A stretch of DNA of 64,000 nucleotides from Albidovulum litorale (GTDB taxonomy: Bacteria; Pseudomonadota; Alphaproteobacteria; Rhodobacterales; Rhodobacteraceae), in NCBI RefSeq assembly GCF_025751495.1, contig NZ_JAOWKZ010000001.1, positions 999,920 through 1,063,919 on the forward strand. The letters run 5' to 3'. Positions 52,484-61,206 of the stretch are shown piece after piece (within the stretch, counting starts at the first letter, position 1; the number at the start of each line of letters is the position of its first letter). Under the pieces are notes generated by a model. The model searched no databases, had not been told where the DNA came from, and saw nothing but the letters and a program-made list of their open reading frames with translations. Both the position numbers and the translations under genes were made by a program.

Positions 52484-53268
52484 TGATGCATGCACTGGGT
52501 ATAGCCGGGTCGGGACGCGCCGCCCGCAGCTTCATGTCGCGTCTGCACAAGGCTGGCATTCAGGTCAGCACCTGCGACCTGTCGCCAACGGCCGATGGCC
52601 AGGCCGATGATGGCACCGGATTTGCCGCCGGTTTGCGGACGCTGATCATTGTGCCTCGGGATATCAACGAGGCCGAAGGCCTGCTCTTCGAAGGGCAGAA
52701 GCTTGCCAAAAATACACCCGGCCTGAAGACCATCGTCATCGCCGCAACGCTCTCGCCGCGCTATGTCCGGGCGCTTCGCGGGCGGATTTCGGATGGCATC
52801 GCACTCGTGGACGCACCCTTTTCCGGCACGCCACGCGCGGCTGAGGAGGGACGATTGTCGTTCTTTCTTGGCGGTCCGAAGGAAGAAATCGCACAACTCA
52901 TGCCGATCTTCGATCTGCTCGGACGGCAGGTGGTGCGGATGGGCGGCTTTGGGGCGGCGATGGCCGCGAAAGTCATGAACGACTTCCTCGCGGCATCCTC
53001 TAACGCGATGACACGTCTGGCGCTGGACTGGGCCGAGGCACAGGGCATAGATGAGGCACGCTTGCTCGACATGTCAGGCAACTTGCTGGAGGGTCTGACG
53101 ATGCCCGGTTATGACCTGATGGACGGCAACAGCAACGAGGACAGCGTCTCAACGCTGGTGCGCGATGTCGAAAACGCCCTCGACTCCGCACTGACCGGCG
53201 CGCATCTCACGCCGCCACGCTCGATGGAAAAGATTTTCCGTGGGATGAAGGCACGCGCGCTTCACTAG
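52483..53268 (+). CDS. NAD(P)-binding dehydrogenase of the 3-hydroxyisobutyrate dehydrogenase family
   Basis: The product is 261 aa. Rossmann start LGIAGSGRAARSF, the substrate-loop VDAPFSGTPRAAEEGRLSFFLGG, and the catalytic lysine region MAAKVMNDFLAASS (K in AKVMND). The N-terminal strand-loop is GxGxxA rather than full GxGxxG. It is coupled to the AAA ATPase gene; a link between their activities is not known. Confidence 0.88.
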   Translation: MMHALGIAGSGRAARSFMSRLHKAGIQVSTCDLSPTADGQADDGTGFAAGLRTLIIVPRDINEAEGLLFEGQKLAKNTPGLKTIVIAATLSPRYVRALRGRISDGIALVDAPFSGTPRAAEEGRLSFFLGGPKEEIAQLMPIFDLLGRQVVRMGGFGAAMAAKVMNDFLAASSNAMTRLALDWAEAQGIDEARLLDMSGNLLEGLTMPGYDLMDGNSNEDSVSTLVRDVENALDSALTGAHLTPPRSMEKIFRGMKARALH

Positions 53269-53296
53269 TTGCGAAGGTTTTGTCGGTGCCTAGACT
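53269..53296 (+). promoter_or_regulatory. Candidate promoter giving a leaderless helicase mRNA
   Basis: TTGCGA (53269-53274), a 16-nt spacer and TAGACT (53291-53296). The -10 ends 6 nt before the ATG at 53303; no Shine-Dalgarno sequence is visible. Confidence 0.55.
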
Positions 53297-53302
53297 GGCG
53301 TC

Positions 53303-55705
53303 ATGCGCCCCCTGCCCGCCCCGTTCTCCAATTGGTTCGACGCCCGTGGCTGGCAGATTCATCCGCATCAGCAAGCGCTGCTGGATCGGGCGAATGAACC
53401 TTCGCTTCTGCTGATTGCACCGACTGGTGGCGGCAAGACACTGGCGGGTTTTCTGCCGACGCTGGTGGAATTGGCCGATGGCGGGCATCGCGGTCTGCAC
53501 ACACTCTATATATCGCCCCTCAAGGCGCTCGCCGCCGATATCCGCCGCAACCTGACCCGGCCCGTCACCGAGATGGGCCTGCCGATCCGGATCGAGGACC
53601 GGACCGGCGACACCTCCTACACTAAACGCCGCCGCCAGCGCGCCGACCCGCCGCATATCCTGCTGACGACGCCGGAGAGCTTGGCGCTTCTCCTGAGTTA
53701 CGAGGATGCCCCGCATATCTTCGCAAGGCTCAGCCGGGTCATTGTCGATGAGGTCCATGCGCTCGCGGAATCGAAGCGTGGCGACCAACTCATGCTGTCG
53801 CTCGCCCGGTTGAGCACCCTTGCCCCGGGCCTGCGGCGCGTCGGCCTTTCGGCCACGGTCGAAGACCCGGTGGCCATCGCCCGTTTCCTCGCCCGCCACC
53901 CGGACCCCTGCGAGATCATCCATGCCGATCCCGGCCCCGATCCCGACATCGCCATGCTGGAAACCAAAGGGCCACCGCCATGGTCCGGCGGTGGCGGGCG
54001 TTATGCGATCCCGGAGGTGCTGACCGAAATCAGCCGGCACCGCACGACGCTGATCTTCCACAACACACGCGCGCAGGCGGAGCTCTTCTTCCGCGACCTC
54101 TGGATGGCGAATGATGAGGGGCTGCCCATCGGCATCCACCACGGCTCACTCTCGCGCGAGGCGCGCGAAAAGGTGGAGGCAGCGATGGTCGCGGGCGAGT
54201 TGCGCGCCGTGGTTTGCACCGGTTCCCTCGACCTCGGCATCGACTGGGGTGATGTGGATCTCGTGATCCAGGTCGGTGCGCCGAAAAACGTCAAGCGGCT
54301 GGTGCAGAGGATCGGCCGTGCCAATCACCGCTACAACGCGCCCTCCAAGGCGCTTCTGGTGCCCGCGAACCGGTGGGAGGTGGTCGAATGTCAGGCCGCG
54401 TTGCAGGCTGTGAAGGACCATGACCTTGACGGCGATCCGCGCGGGCCGGGGCCGCGCGATGTCCTTTGTCAGCATATACTCATAGCCGCTTGCTCCGCGC
54501 CCTTCGATGCCGATGCGCTGTTCGCCGAAGTGACGAGTGCCGGCCCCTATGCCGCGCTCACGCGACCGGATTTCAACGCCTGCCTCGATTTCTGCGCGAC
54601 CGGGGGGTATGCGCTGAAAGCTTATGACCGCTGGCAGCGGCTCATGCTGCGCGATGGGCTCTGGACGCTCCGAGACCCACGCGCGACGCGCGATATCCGC
54701 ATGAATATCGGCACGATCACCGATGCCGAAATGGTTAAGGTCCGCTGGCAGAACCGGCTGGGGGGCCAGCCCTTGGGAGAGGTCGAGGAAAGCTTCGCCT
54801 CAAAACTCGCCCCCGGCGATACGTTCCTGATCGGCGGCAAGATTGTGCGCTATGTGGGCCTGCGCGAAATGGCGCTGGAGGTGGCACCCGCACCGGGGCG
54901 CGAACCGAAGATCGCGGTCTATTCGGGGACTAAGTTTTCCACCTCGACCCAGCTTTCGCATCGCATCCTGCGGATGCTGCGACAGGACAGCTGGCCGGAC
55001 CTGCCTGCCCATACCGCCGAATGGCTGGCGCTGCAGCGCGACATGTCGCGGCTGCCCCAGCTTGACCGCCTCCTGATCGAGACCTTTCCCGCCGAGGGTC
55101 GCGCCCATCTCTGCGCCTATGGATTCATGGGCAAGAACGCGCAGGTGACACTGGGCCTTCTCCTGACCAAGCGCATGGAGGAGGAAGGGCTGAACCCGCT
55201 GGGCTTTGTCGCCACCGATTACGCGACGCTGATCTGGGGGCTCGATCCGGTGCCCGACCCCACTGCGCTTTTCGACCGGGCCGCGTTGCGGGACGGGCTG
55301 GAGGGCTGGCTTGCGGGCAATGCAGTGATGAAACGCACCTTCCGCAACGTGGCGCTTGTCGCAGGGCTCATCGCCCGCAATCTGCCCGGCGCACGGAAAT
55401 CCGGACGGCAAGCGACGTTTTCGTCGGACATCCTCTACGACACGCTCCGCCGCTACGACCCCGATCACCTGCTGATGCAGGTCACAAGGGAAGAGGCGAT
55501 GCGGGGTCTCGTGGGGTTCGGCCGGATCGAGAATATGCTGGACCGGGTAGGCGACCGGATCGACCATCTCGCCCTGCCCCGCTTGACGCCTTTTGCCGCG
55601 CCGTTGTTCCTCGAACACGGCAAAGTACCGGTCGAAGGTGCCGCCCGGGAACGGCTGATGGAGGAAACCGCCGCGCGGCTTATGGCAGAGGCCGGACTTG
55701 GCTGA
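53303..55705 (+). CDS. Ligase-associated DNA damage response DEXH-box helicase (Lhr-like)
   Basis: The product is 800 aa. Walker A APTGGGK45-T46 and DEVH box D149-E150-V-H152, with motifs VGLSATVED, IFHNTRAQAELFF, CTGSLDLGIDWG and QRIGRANHR (motif VI). A winged-helix and Lhr-specific C-terminal region follow. The family is found with an ATP-dependent DNA ligase, an Exo-like nuclease and PdeM; only PdeM is adjacent here. Probably transcribed without a leader. Confidence 0.95.
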   Translation: MRPLPAPFSNWFDARGWQIHPHQQALLDRANEPSLLLIAPTGGGKTLAGFLPTLVELADGGHRGLHTLYISPLKALAADIRRNLTRPVTEMGLPIRIEDRTGDTSYTKRRRQRADPPHILLTTPESLALLLSYEDAPHIFARLSRVIVDEVHALAESKRGDQLMLSLARLSTLAPGLRRVGLSATVEDPVAIARFLARHPDPCEIIHADPGPDPDIAMLETKGPPPWSGGGGRYAIPEVLTEISRHRTTLIFHNTRAQAELFFRDLWMANDEGLPIGIHHGSLSREAREKVEAAMVAGELRAVVCTGSLDLGIDWGDVDLVIQVGAPKNVKRLVQRIGRANHRYNAPSKALLVPANRWEVVECQAALQAVKDHDLDGDPRGPGPRDVLCQHILIAACSAPFDADALFAEVTSAGPYAALTRPDFNACLDFCATGGYALKAYDRWQRLMLRDGLWTLRDPRATRDIRMNIGTITDAEMVKVRWQNRLGGQPLGEVEESFASKLAPGDTFLIGGKIVRYVGLREMALEVAPAPGREPKIAVYSGTKFSTSTQLSHRILRMLRQDSWPDLPAHTAEWLALQRDMSRLPQLDRLLIETFPAEGRAHLCAYGFMGKNAQVTLGLLLTKRMEEEGLNPLGFVATDYATLIWGLDPVPDPTALFDRAALRDGLEGWLAGNAVMKRTFRNVALVAGLIARNLPGARKSGRQATFSSDILYDTLRRYDPDHLLMQVTREEAMRGLVGFGRIENMLDRVGDRIDHLALPRLTPFAAPLFLEHGKVPVEGAARERLMEETAARLMAEAGLG

Positions 55706-55781
55706 ACCGTCGGACGTTGAGTATTTTTGCCAAGAAGAAGATGGCATTGCCTTTTGGGATCGGGCGCGGCAGGAACAAGAC

Positions 55782-56444
55782 ATGAACGGATTTAATTTCC
55801 ATCTCGGAGAAGCAGGGCTGACCGCTCTCCCCTCGGGCGCGCTCTGGTGGGCGTCAGAGGGTTGCCTGACCGTCTCTGACCTGCATCTTGGCCGCTCGGA
55901 ACGCTACGCGCGGCGGGCGGGGGCGTTGTTGCCGCCTTATGAAGTCGATGAGACGCTGGCGCGGCTCGATTCTGACATCGCGGCGACGGGCGCGCGGACG
56001 GTGATCTGCCTTGGCGATACGTTTGATGACCTTCAGGCGGCGGAGCTTGCGGAGACGCATACGCTCTGGCTCGCCCGCCTGATGGCCGGTCGGCGCTGGG
56101 TCTGGATCGAGGGCAATCACGATCCGGGGCCGGTTGACCTTGGCGGGGAGCATCGGGCCGAACTGGTGATGGGTCCGCTGACCTTCCGGCACATCGTTGC
56201 CGAGGGAGCGGTCGGTGAGGTCTCTGGCCACTACCATCCCAAGGCCCGCATCGCGGGGCAGGCCCGGCGCTGCTTTCTGGTGGATACACGACGGCTGATT
56301 CTGCCTGCCTATGGCACCTATACCGGTGGCCTTTACAGCGACGACCCCGCGCTATCTGATCTGATGCAACCCGGCGCCATCGCCATCCTGACCGGTCAGG
56401 CCGCGCGACCGATGCCGATGCCACGCAGAAAGGAACCCGCATGA
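55782..56444 (+). CDS. pdeM: Ligase-associated DNA damage response endonuclease PdeM (metallophosphoesterase)
   Basis: The product is 220 aa with the metallophosphoesterase motifs: D33-x-H35, G78-D79, G-N112-H113-D114 and G149-H150-x-H152. The ATG at 55782 has AGGAA upstream and fits the family start; an in-frame ATG at 55698 overlapping the helicase would add a non-conserved stretch. It lies 76 nt after the helicase and overlaps the thioesterase start by 4 nt. Confidence 0.93.
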   Translation: MNGFNFHLGEAGLTALPSGALWWASEGCLTVSDLHLGRSERYARRAGALLPPYEVDETLARLDSDIAATGARTVICLGDTFDDLQAAELAETHTLWLARLMAGRRWVWIEGNHDPGPVDLGGEHRAELVMGPLTFRHIVAEGAVGEVSGHYHPKARIAGQARRCFLVDTRRLILPAYGTYTGGLYSDDPALSDLMQPGAIAILTGQAARPMPMPRRKEPA

Positions 56445-56866
56445 CCGAGGCCCTGACCCCGACCCGCGATGCGAAGGTGAGGGCGAGTTTCGCCCGGCAG
56501 AGGCTGATGACCACCTTCGGGGCCGGGATCACCGTGCTGACCCCGGGCCATTGCGAGATCACCGCGCCGATCCTGCCGCTTGCCCGTCAGCAGCACGATG
56601 TCGGTCATGCCGGACTGACCTTTGCCTTGGGCGACACCGCGGCGGGTTATGCCGCACTGACACTGATGACCGATAAGGCAGAGGTGATGACGGCAGAGAT
56701 GAAGGTCAACCTGCTGGCGCCTGCGAAGGGCGACCGTCTGATCGCAACGGGCCGTGTCGTGAAGGCCGGTCGACGTTTGACGGTCGTGACCGCCGAAGTC
56801 GAGGTGGAAGAGGCGGGCGAACGCCGCCTCATCGCGGTGCTTCAGGGAACGATGGTCCCGGTCTGA
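56441..56866 (+). CDS. PaaI-family hotdog thioesterase
   Basis: The product is 141 aa. Hotdog-fold pattern: PILPLARQQHDVGHAGLTFALGDTAAGYAALTLM, then MTAEMKVNLLAPAKGDRLIATGRVVKAGRRL. This family hydrolyses acyl-CoA thioesters such as phenylacetyl-CoA; the substrate here is unknown. It overlaps pdeM by 4 nt (ATGA) and ends 4 nt from the convergent folD. Confidence 0.88.
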   Translation: MTEALTPTRDAKVRASFARQRLMTTFGAGITVLTPGHCEITAPILPLARQQHDVGHAGLTFALGDTAAGYAALTLMTDKAEVMTAEMKVNLLAPAKGDRLIATGRVVKAGRRLTVVTAEVEVEEAGERRLIAVLQGTMVPV

Positions 56867-56870
56867 CGCC

Positions 56871-57761
56871 TCAGGCCGTCAGCCCTTCGGGCTCGGCCAG
56901 ACCATTGGCGCGGCAGCAGGCGGTCAGCGTATTGGCCAGAAGGCAGGCGATGGTCATCGGCCCGACGCCACCCGGCACCGGGGTGATCGCCCCGGCAACG
57001 GCGGCACAGCTTTCGTATTCGACGTCGCCCACAAGCTTTTTCTTGCCGTCCCGTTCAATCCGGTTGATGCCCACATCGATCACGGTCGCGCCCGGCTTGA
57101 CCCAGTCGCCCGGGATCATCTCGGGGCGACCCACGGCGGCGACGAGAATATCGGCGCGGCGGCAGACCTCGGCCAGATCCTTGGTGCGGCTATGCGCGAT
57201 GGTGACGGTGCAGCTGTCGCCCAGCAACAATTGCGCCATCGGCTTGCCGACGATGTTCGAGCGGCCCACTACAACCGCATCCAGACCGGAGAGCGAGCCG
57301 TGGTGATCGCGTAGCATCATCAGGCAGCCGAGCGGCGTACACGGCACCATCGACTTCTGCCCGGTGCCCAAGAGGCCGACGTTCGAGATGTGGAAGCCGT
57401 CGACATCCTTCGCCGGGTCGATCGAGTTGATCACCAGATCCGAATTCAGATGCCCCGGCAGTGGCAATTGCACAAGGATGCCGTGCACGGCGGGATCGTT
57501 GTTCAGCTTGTCGATCAGCGCCAGCAGATCGGCCTCGGACGTGTCTGCGTCGAGCTTGTGTTCGTAGGAATTCATCCCAGCCTCGACCGTCGACTTGCCC
57601 TTGGAGCGGACATAGACCTCCGACGCCGGGTCCTCGCCCACCAGCACGACCGCAAGGCCCGGCGTGATGCCGTTTTCTTCCTTCAGCCGTGCTACGTGCT
57701 CTGCCACCTTGGCTCGCACATTGGCCGCAAATTCCTTGCCGTCGATCACCTTGGCGCTCAT
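56871..57761 (-). CDS. folD: Methylenetetrahydrofolate dehydrogenase / cyclohydrolase FolD
   Basis: The product is 296 aa. [14 protein letters not shown] (catalytic Lys in the YxxxK motif), [18 protein letters not shown], and [18 protein letters not shown] are all present. It interconverts methylene-, methenyl- and formyl-tetrahydrofolate, acting together with Fhs from the gene upstream. Two hairpins separate it from fhs. The ribosome-binding site is GGAAGGATGCGGG. Confidence 0.97.
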   Translation of the reverse strand: MSAKVIDGKEFAANVRAKVAEHVARLKEENGITPGLAVVLVGEDPASEVYVRSKGKSTVEAGMNSYEHKLDADTSEADLLALIDKLNNDPAVHGILVQLPLPGHLNSDLVINSIDPAKDVDGFHISNVGLLGTGQKSMVPCTPLGCLMMLRDHHGSLSGLDAVVVGRSNIVGKPMAQLLLGDSCTVTIAHSRTKDLAEVCRRADILVAAVGRPEMIPGDWVKPGATVIDVGINRIERDGKKKLVGDVEYESCAAVAGAITPVPGGVGPMTIACLLANTLTACCRANGLAEPEGLTA

Positions 57762-57808
57762 TCCCGCATCCTTCCGTTGCTCTTGCCGCCCGGCATGTGC
57801 CAGACGGA

Positions 57809-57868
57809 TTGCGCCCCGGCAAGGGCGCAAGATGTGAGGCCGGGCGGGGTTCGATATCCCACCCGGCC
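57809..57868 (-). other. Two hairpins between fhs and folD
   Basis: TTGCGCCC/GGGCGCAA (57809-57816 and 57823-57830, 8 bp perfect) and GGCCGGG...CCCGGCC (57838-57868, with one mismatch near the loop). Neither is followed by a T-tract on the minus strand. They may form a weak terminator or mRNA-stability element splitting the two folate genes. Confidence 0.5.
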
Positions 57869-57878
57869 GCCCCTGTTC

Positions 57879-59555
57879 TTAGAAGAGACCTTCGACGTTG
57901 CCTTCGTCGTTGATCCGGATCGTTTCCGCCGCAGGAGTGCGCGGCAGGCCCGGCATGGTCATGATCTCACCGCAGATCGCGACGATGAAGCCTGCGCCCG
58001 CCGAAAGCCGCACTTCGCGGACCGGGACCGAGTGGCCGGTGGGTGCGCCACGGCGGTTCGGGTCGGTCGTGAAGCTGTACTGGGTCTTGGCCATGCAGAC
58101 CGGCAGGTTACCGTAACCGGCCTCTTCCCAGGTCTTCAGCTGATCGCGGATCGACTTGTCGGCCAGCACTTCGTCAGCATGGTAGATGCGCTTGGCGATG
58201 GTTTCGATTTTCTGGAAGAGCGGCATGTCATCCGGATAAAGCGGCGCGAAATTGGCGCTGCCCGACTCGGCCAGTTGCACGACCTTGTTAGCGAGATCCA
58301 CTGTGCCTTCCGAACCCTTGGCCCAGTGCTGGCAGAGGATCGCTTCCGACCCCTGCTCGGCCACGTAGTCCTTGACGGCCTGCACTTCCGCGTCGGTATC
58401 GGAGTAGAAGTGGTTGATCGCAACGACGACCGGTACGCCAAAGCCCTTCACGTTGGCGATGTGACGACCGAGGTTCGGGCAGCCTTTCTTGACGGCGTCC
58501 ACGTTCTCGTTGTTGAGGTCGGCCTTGGCCACCCCACCATTCATCTTCATCGCGCGCACGGTTGCCACGATCACCGCGGCAGCGGGCTTGAGGCCCGCCT
58601 TGCGGCACTTGATGTCAAAGAACTTCTCTGCGCCGAGATCCGCACCGAAACCGGCCTCGGTCACGACATATTCACCAAGCTTCAGCGCGGTCTTGGTCGC
58701 GATGACCGAGTTGCAGCCATGGGCGATGTTGGCAAACGGGCCGCCATGGACGAAGGCCGGGTTGTTTTCCAGCGTCTGCACGAGGTTCGGCTGCATCGCG
58801 TCCTTCAGAAGCACGGTCATCGCGCCGTCGGCCTTGATATCGCGGCAATAGACCGGGGTCTTGTCGCGGCGATAGGCGACGACGATGCGGCCAAGACGCT
58901 CCTGCAGGTCGTCGAGGTTCTTCGAGAGGCAGAGGATCGCCATGACTTCCGAAGCCACCGTGATGTCGAAACCGGTCTGGCGCGGGAAGCCGTTCGATAC
59001 GCCGCCGAGGTTGACGACGGTGTCGCGCAGCGCGCGGTCGTTCATGTCCATGACGCGGCGCCAAGTTACGCGGCGGGCGTCGATCTCCAGCTCGTTGCCC
59101 CAGTAGATGTGGTTGTCGATCATCGCCGACAGGAGGTTGTGAGCGCTGGTGATCGCGTGGAAGTCGCCGGTGAAGTGGAGGTTCATCTCCTCCATCGGCA
59201 CGACCTGTGCGTAGCCGCCACCGGCCGCGCCGCCCTTCATCCCGAAGTTCGGCCCGAGCGAGGCTTCGCGGATACAGATGACCGCCTTCTTGCCGATCCG
59301 GTTCAGACCGTCGCCCAGACCCACGGTCGTCGTTGTCTTGCCTTCGCCCGCGGGCGTCGGGTTGATCGCGGTCACGAGGATCAGCTTGCCGTCCTTCTTG
59401 CCCTCAAGCGAGGTGATGAAGTCCTGGCTGACCTTCGCCTTGTCATGGCCGTAGGGCAGAAGGTGCTCGGTCGGAATGCCCAGCTTGTCGCCGATCTCCT
59501 GGATCGGGCGCTTTTTTGCCTCGCGGGCAATTTCGATATCGGATTTGAAAGCCAT
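57879..59555 (-). CDS. fhs: Formate-tetrahydrofolate ligase
   Basis: The product is 558 aa. The P-loop is TPAGEGK73-TTT, and the family blocks [38 protein letters not shown] (region), [18 protein letters not shown] and [17 protein letters not shown] are present. It makes 10-formyl-THF from formate and ATP. The ribosome-binding site is GGGAGAG. Confidence 0.98.
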   Translation of the reverse strand: MAFKSDIEIAREAKKRPIQEIGDKLGIPTEHLLPYGHDKAKVSQDFITSLEGKKDGKLILVTAINPTPAGEGKTTTTVGLGDGLNRIGKKAVICIREASLGPNFGMKGGAAGGGYAQVVPMEEMNLHFTGDFHAITSAHNLLSAMIDNHIYWGNELEIDARRVTWRRVMDMNDRALRDTVVNLGGVSNGFPRQTGFDITVASEVMAILCLSKNLDDLQERLGRIVVAYRRDKTPVYCRDIKADGAMTVLLKDAMQPNLVQTLENNPAFVHGGPFANIAHGCNSVIATKTALKLGEYVVTEAGFGADLGAEKFFDIKCRKAGLKPAAAVIVATVRAMKMNGGVAKADLNNENVDAVKKGCPNLGRHIANVKGFGVPVVVAINHFYSDTDAEVQAVKDYVAEQGSEAILCQHWAKGSEGTVDLANKVVQLAESGSANFAPLYPDDMPLFQKIETIAKRIYHADEVLADKSIRDQLKTWEEAGYGNLPVCMAKTQYSFTTDPNRRGAPTGHSVPVREVRLSAGAGFIVAICGEIMTMPGLPRTPAAETIRINDEGNVEGLF

Positions 59556-59687
59556 CAGTCACATCTCTCCCTGTCGGCGGCTGCCGGGTGATCGGTTCCC
59601 CCGGGATATAGCCCCCGACCGCCATTGTGTACGGTTGAATTCCGACATTTTCCCGGGCGGAATCGCCAGCCTCGGCAGTGCGAGTTT

Positions 59688-60323
59688 CTAATCGGAAACC
59701 ATTTCGCTTGCCGATTCCACCCTCCCCGGCCAGCCGGTTCCATTGGCCAACCAGGCGCGCTGGTCGGGAATATGCAGTCTGAGGCGGTCGCCGATCGTCA
59801 GGCCACCGGGCCGCTCCACCCAGGCGGTCACACCGCGCTTGCCTTCGGCCGCTTCCTTAAAGCCGCGCCCCTGCCCGTGCCGCGCCTTTCCAATCGTCAA
59901 TGCGGGAAAGCGGCAGGGCCGGTTCTGCATGTCGACGACCAAGGTCGTGCCATTTTCGGCCTGAAGACGTGAGGACGGGGGGACATAGCTGAAATCGGGT
60001 ATGCCGGACAGAACCACCGAAGCGCCGAGCCATGCCGGGTCGATCGCGTCGAGACCAAGCGTCGCGGCGATGTCGGCCAGTTCCTCGGCGCTGACAACCG
60101 ATACTTGCCGGACATTGCGGATCTCGGTGTTCTTCGGGTGCTGGCTGACCACGCGGGAACAGGATGGCCGTGTCACGCCCGAATGGCAGTCGCCCGAGTA
60201 TCCGTCCCAGCCAAGCGTCATTTGGTCGAGCGCACACGTCTCGATGGCCGCCTCGTCGCGATGCGGCACATAGCCAAGCCAGATGACGGTCGCATGGTGA
60301 TCTGTCGGGATGAGAGCGGGCAT
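59688..60323 (-). CDS. MOSC-domain protein
   Basis: The product is 211 aa. The MOSC pattern is present: RNVRQVSVVSAEELADIAATLGLDAIDPAWLGASVVLSGIPDFS (region), and the cysteine block VVDMQNRPCRFP. MOSC domains handle sulfur in molybdenum-cofactor or amidoxime-reducing enzymes. No partner gene is adjacent. It stands alone between fhs and tam. Confidence 0.88.
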   Translation of the reverse strand: MPALIPTDHHATVIWLGYVPHRDEAAIETCALDQMTLGWDGYSGDCHSGVTRPSCSRVVSQHPKNTEIRNVRQVSVVSAEELADIAATLGLDAIDPAWLGASVVLSGIPDFSYVPPSSRLQAENGTTLVVDMQNRPCRFPALTIGKARHGQGRGFKEAAEGKRGVTAWVERPGGLTIGDRLRLHIPDQRAWLANGTGWPGRVESASEMVSD

Positions 60324-60404
60324 GAAGAGTCCTTTGACGTGGGTTTATCGCAGTCTAACCACCCCCGACGACCGCAACAACATGCCCGGTCGGCGATGGC
60401 CGCG

Positions 60405-61184
60405 TCAGACGGTAAGAACGAAAAACATCCGCCGGAACGGGAAAAGGACGGACCCGTCGGCCTCAACCGGATAAGCCGAACTCAGCGCCTGATCATAGCG
60501 CTTGATGAAAGCGGCGGTTTCTTCGTCGTTCAATCGCTCCAGATAGGGGCGCATTGCGGTGGATTGCGTGAAGCGGCGAACCGGATGGGCACCATCCGCC
60601 GGTTCCAGCCGCTGGACATAATCCGTCTCCCACACGGTAATGCGGCCAAGCGGCGACAAAAGGCGGTGGTATTCGACTGGCGGAGAAACCGGCGCGACCC
60701 AACCTTTGAGGTCAAAGCGGTCGGGAAACATCTCGGCCGCGAAATCGCGCAGGAAACGGTGCGATGGCGCACCGTATTGCCGGGGCATCTGCACCGCGAG
60801 CATCCCACCCGGAACCAGCCCAGATGCAAGCCGGGGAAAGAGGTCAGCATGATCGGGCAGCCAGTGCATCGCGGCATTGGAAAAGATGAGAGCGGTGGCG
60901 CTCTCCGGCTGCCACTCGGCGGCATCAGCTTCGCTCAATTTATCGTAGCAGGCGCATTTTTCGGCGGCGGCAAGCATCGCCGGGGACATGTCGACACCCA
61001 AAAGACGCCGCCCGCTGAACCGCTCCGCCAGCGTCGGCCCGGCCGCACCGTTGCCGCAGCCGAGATCGACGACATCACCGTCCGGAAGGTCCCCAACCTG
61101 CGCCAGAAGGTCGAGCGCGGGGCGCAAACGAAGGTCACCAAACCGCGCATAAGCGTCGGGATTCCAGTCGCGCTCCCTTGCCAT
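60405..61184 (-). CDS. tam: Trans-aconitate 2-methyltransferase
   Basis: The product is 259 aa. N-terminal RERDWNPDAYARFGDLRLRPALDLL, SAM motif VVDLGCGNGAAGPTL, ALIFSNAAMHWLPDH, and the end VLFPFRRMFFVLTV are typical of Tam. It methylates trans-aconitate, an aconitase inhibitor. It starts 22 nt after ftsH ends on the same strand. Confidence 0.9.
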   Translation of the reverse strand: MARERDWNPDAYARFGDLRLRPALDLLAQVGDLPDGDVVDLGCGNGAAGPTLAERFSGRRLLGVDMSPAMLAAAEKCACYDKLSEADAAEWQPESATALIFSNAAMHWLPDHADLFPRLASGLVPGGMLAVQMPRQYGAPSHRFLRDFAAEMFPDRFDLKGWVAPVSPPVEYHRLLSPLGRITVWETDYVQRLEPADGAHPVRRFTQSTAMRPYLERLNDEETAAFIKRYDQALSSAYPVEADGSVLFPFRRMFFVLTV

Positions 61185-61206
61185 GACAGCTCCCCTTGCG
61201 CTGGAG

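Noticed and set aside
57390-59591. A 733-codon open frame on the plus strand opposite fhs and part of folD
   Set aside because: It is the complement of two clearly identified genes, has no family resemblance, and such long antisense frames are common in GC-rich coding DNA.
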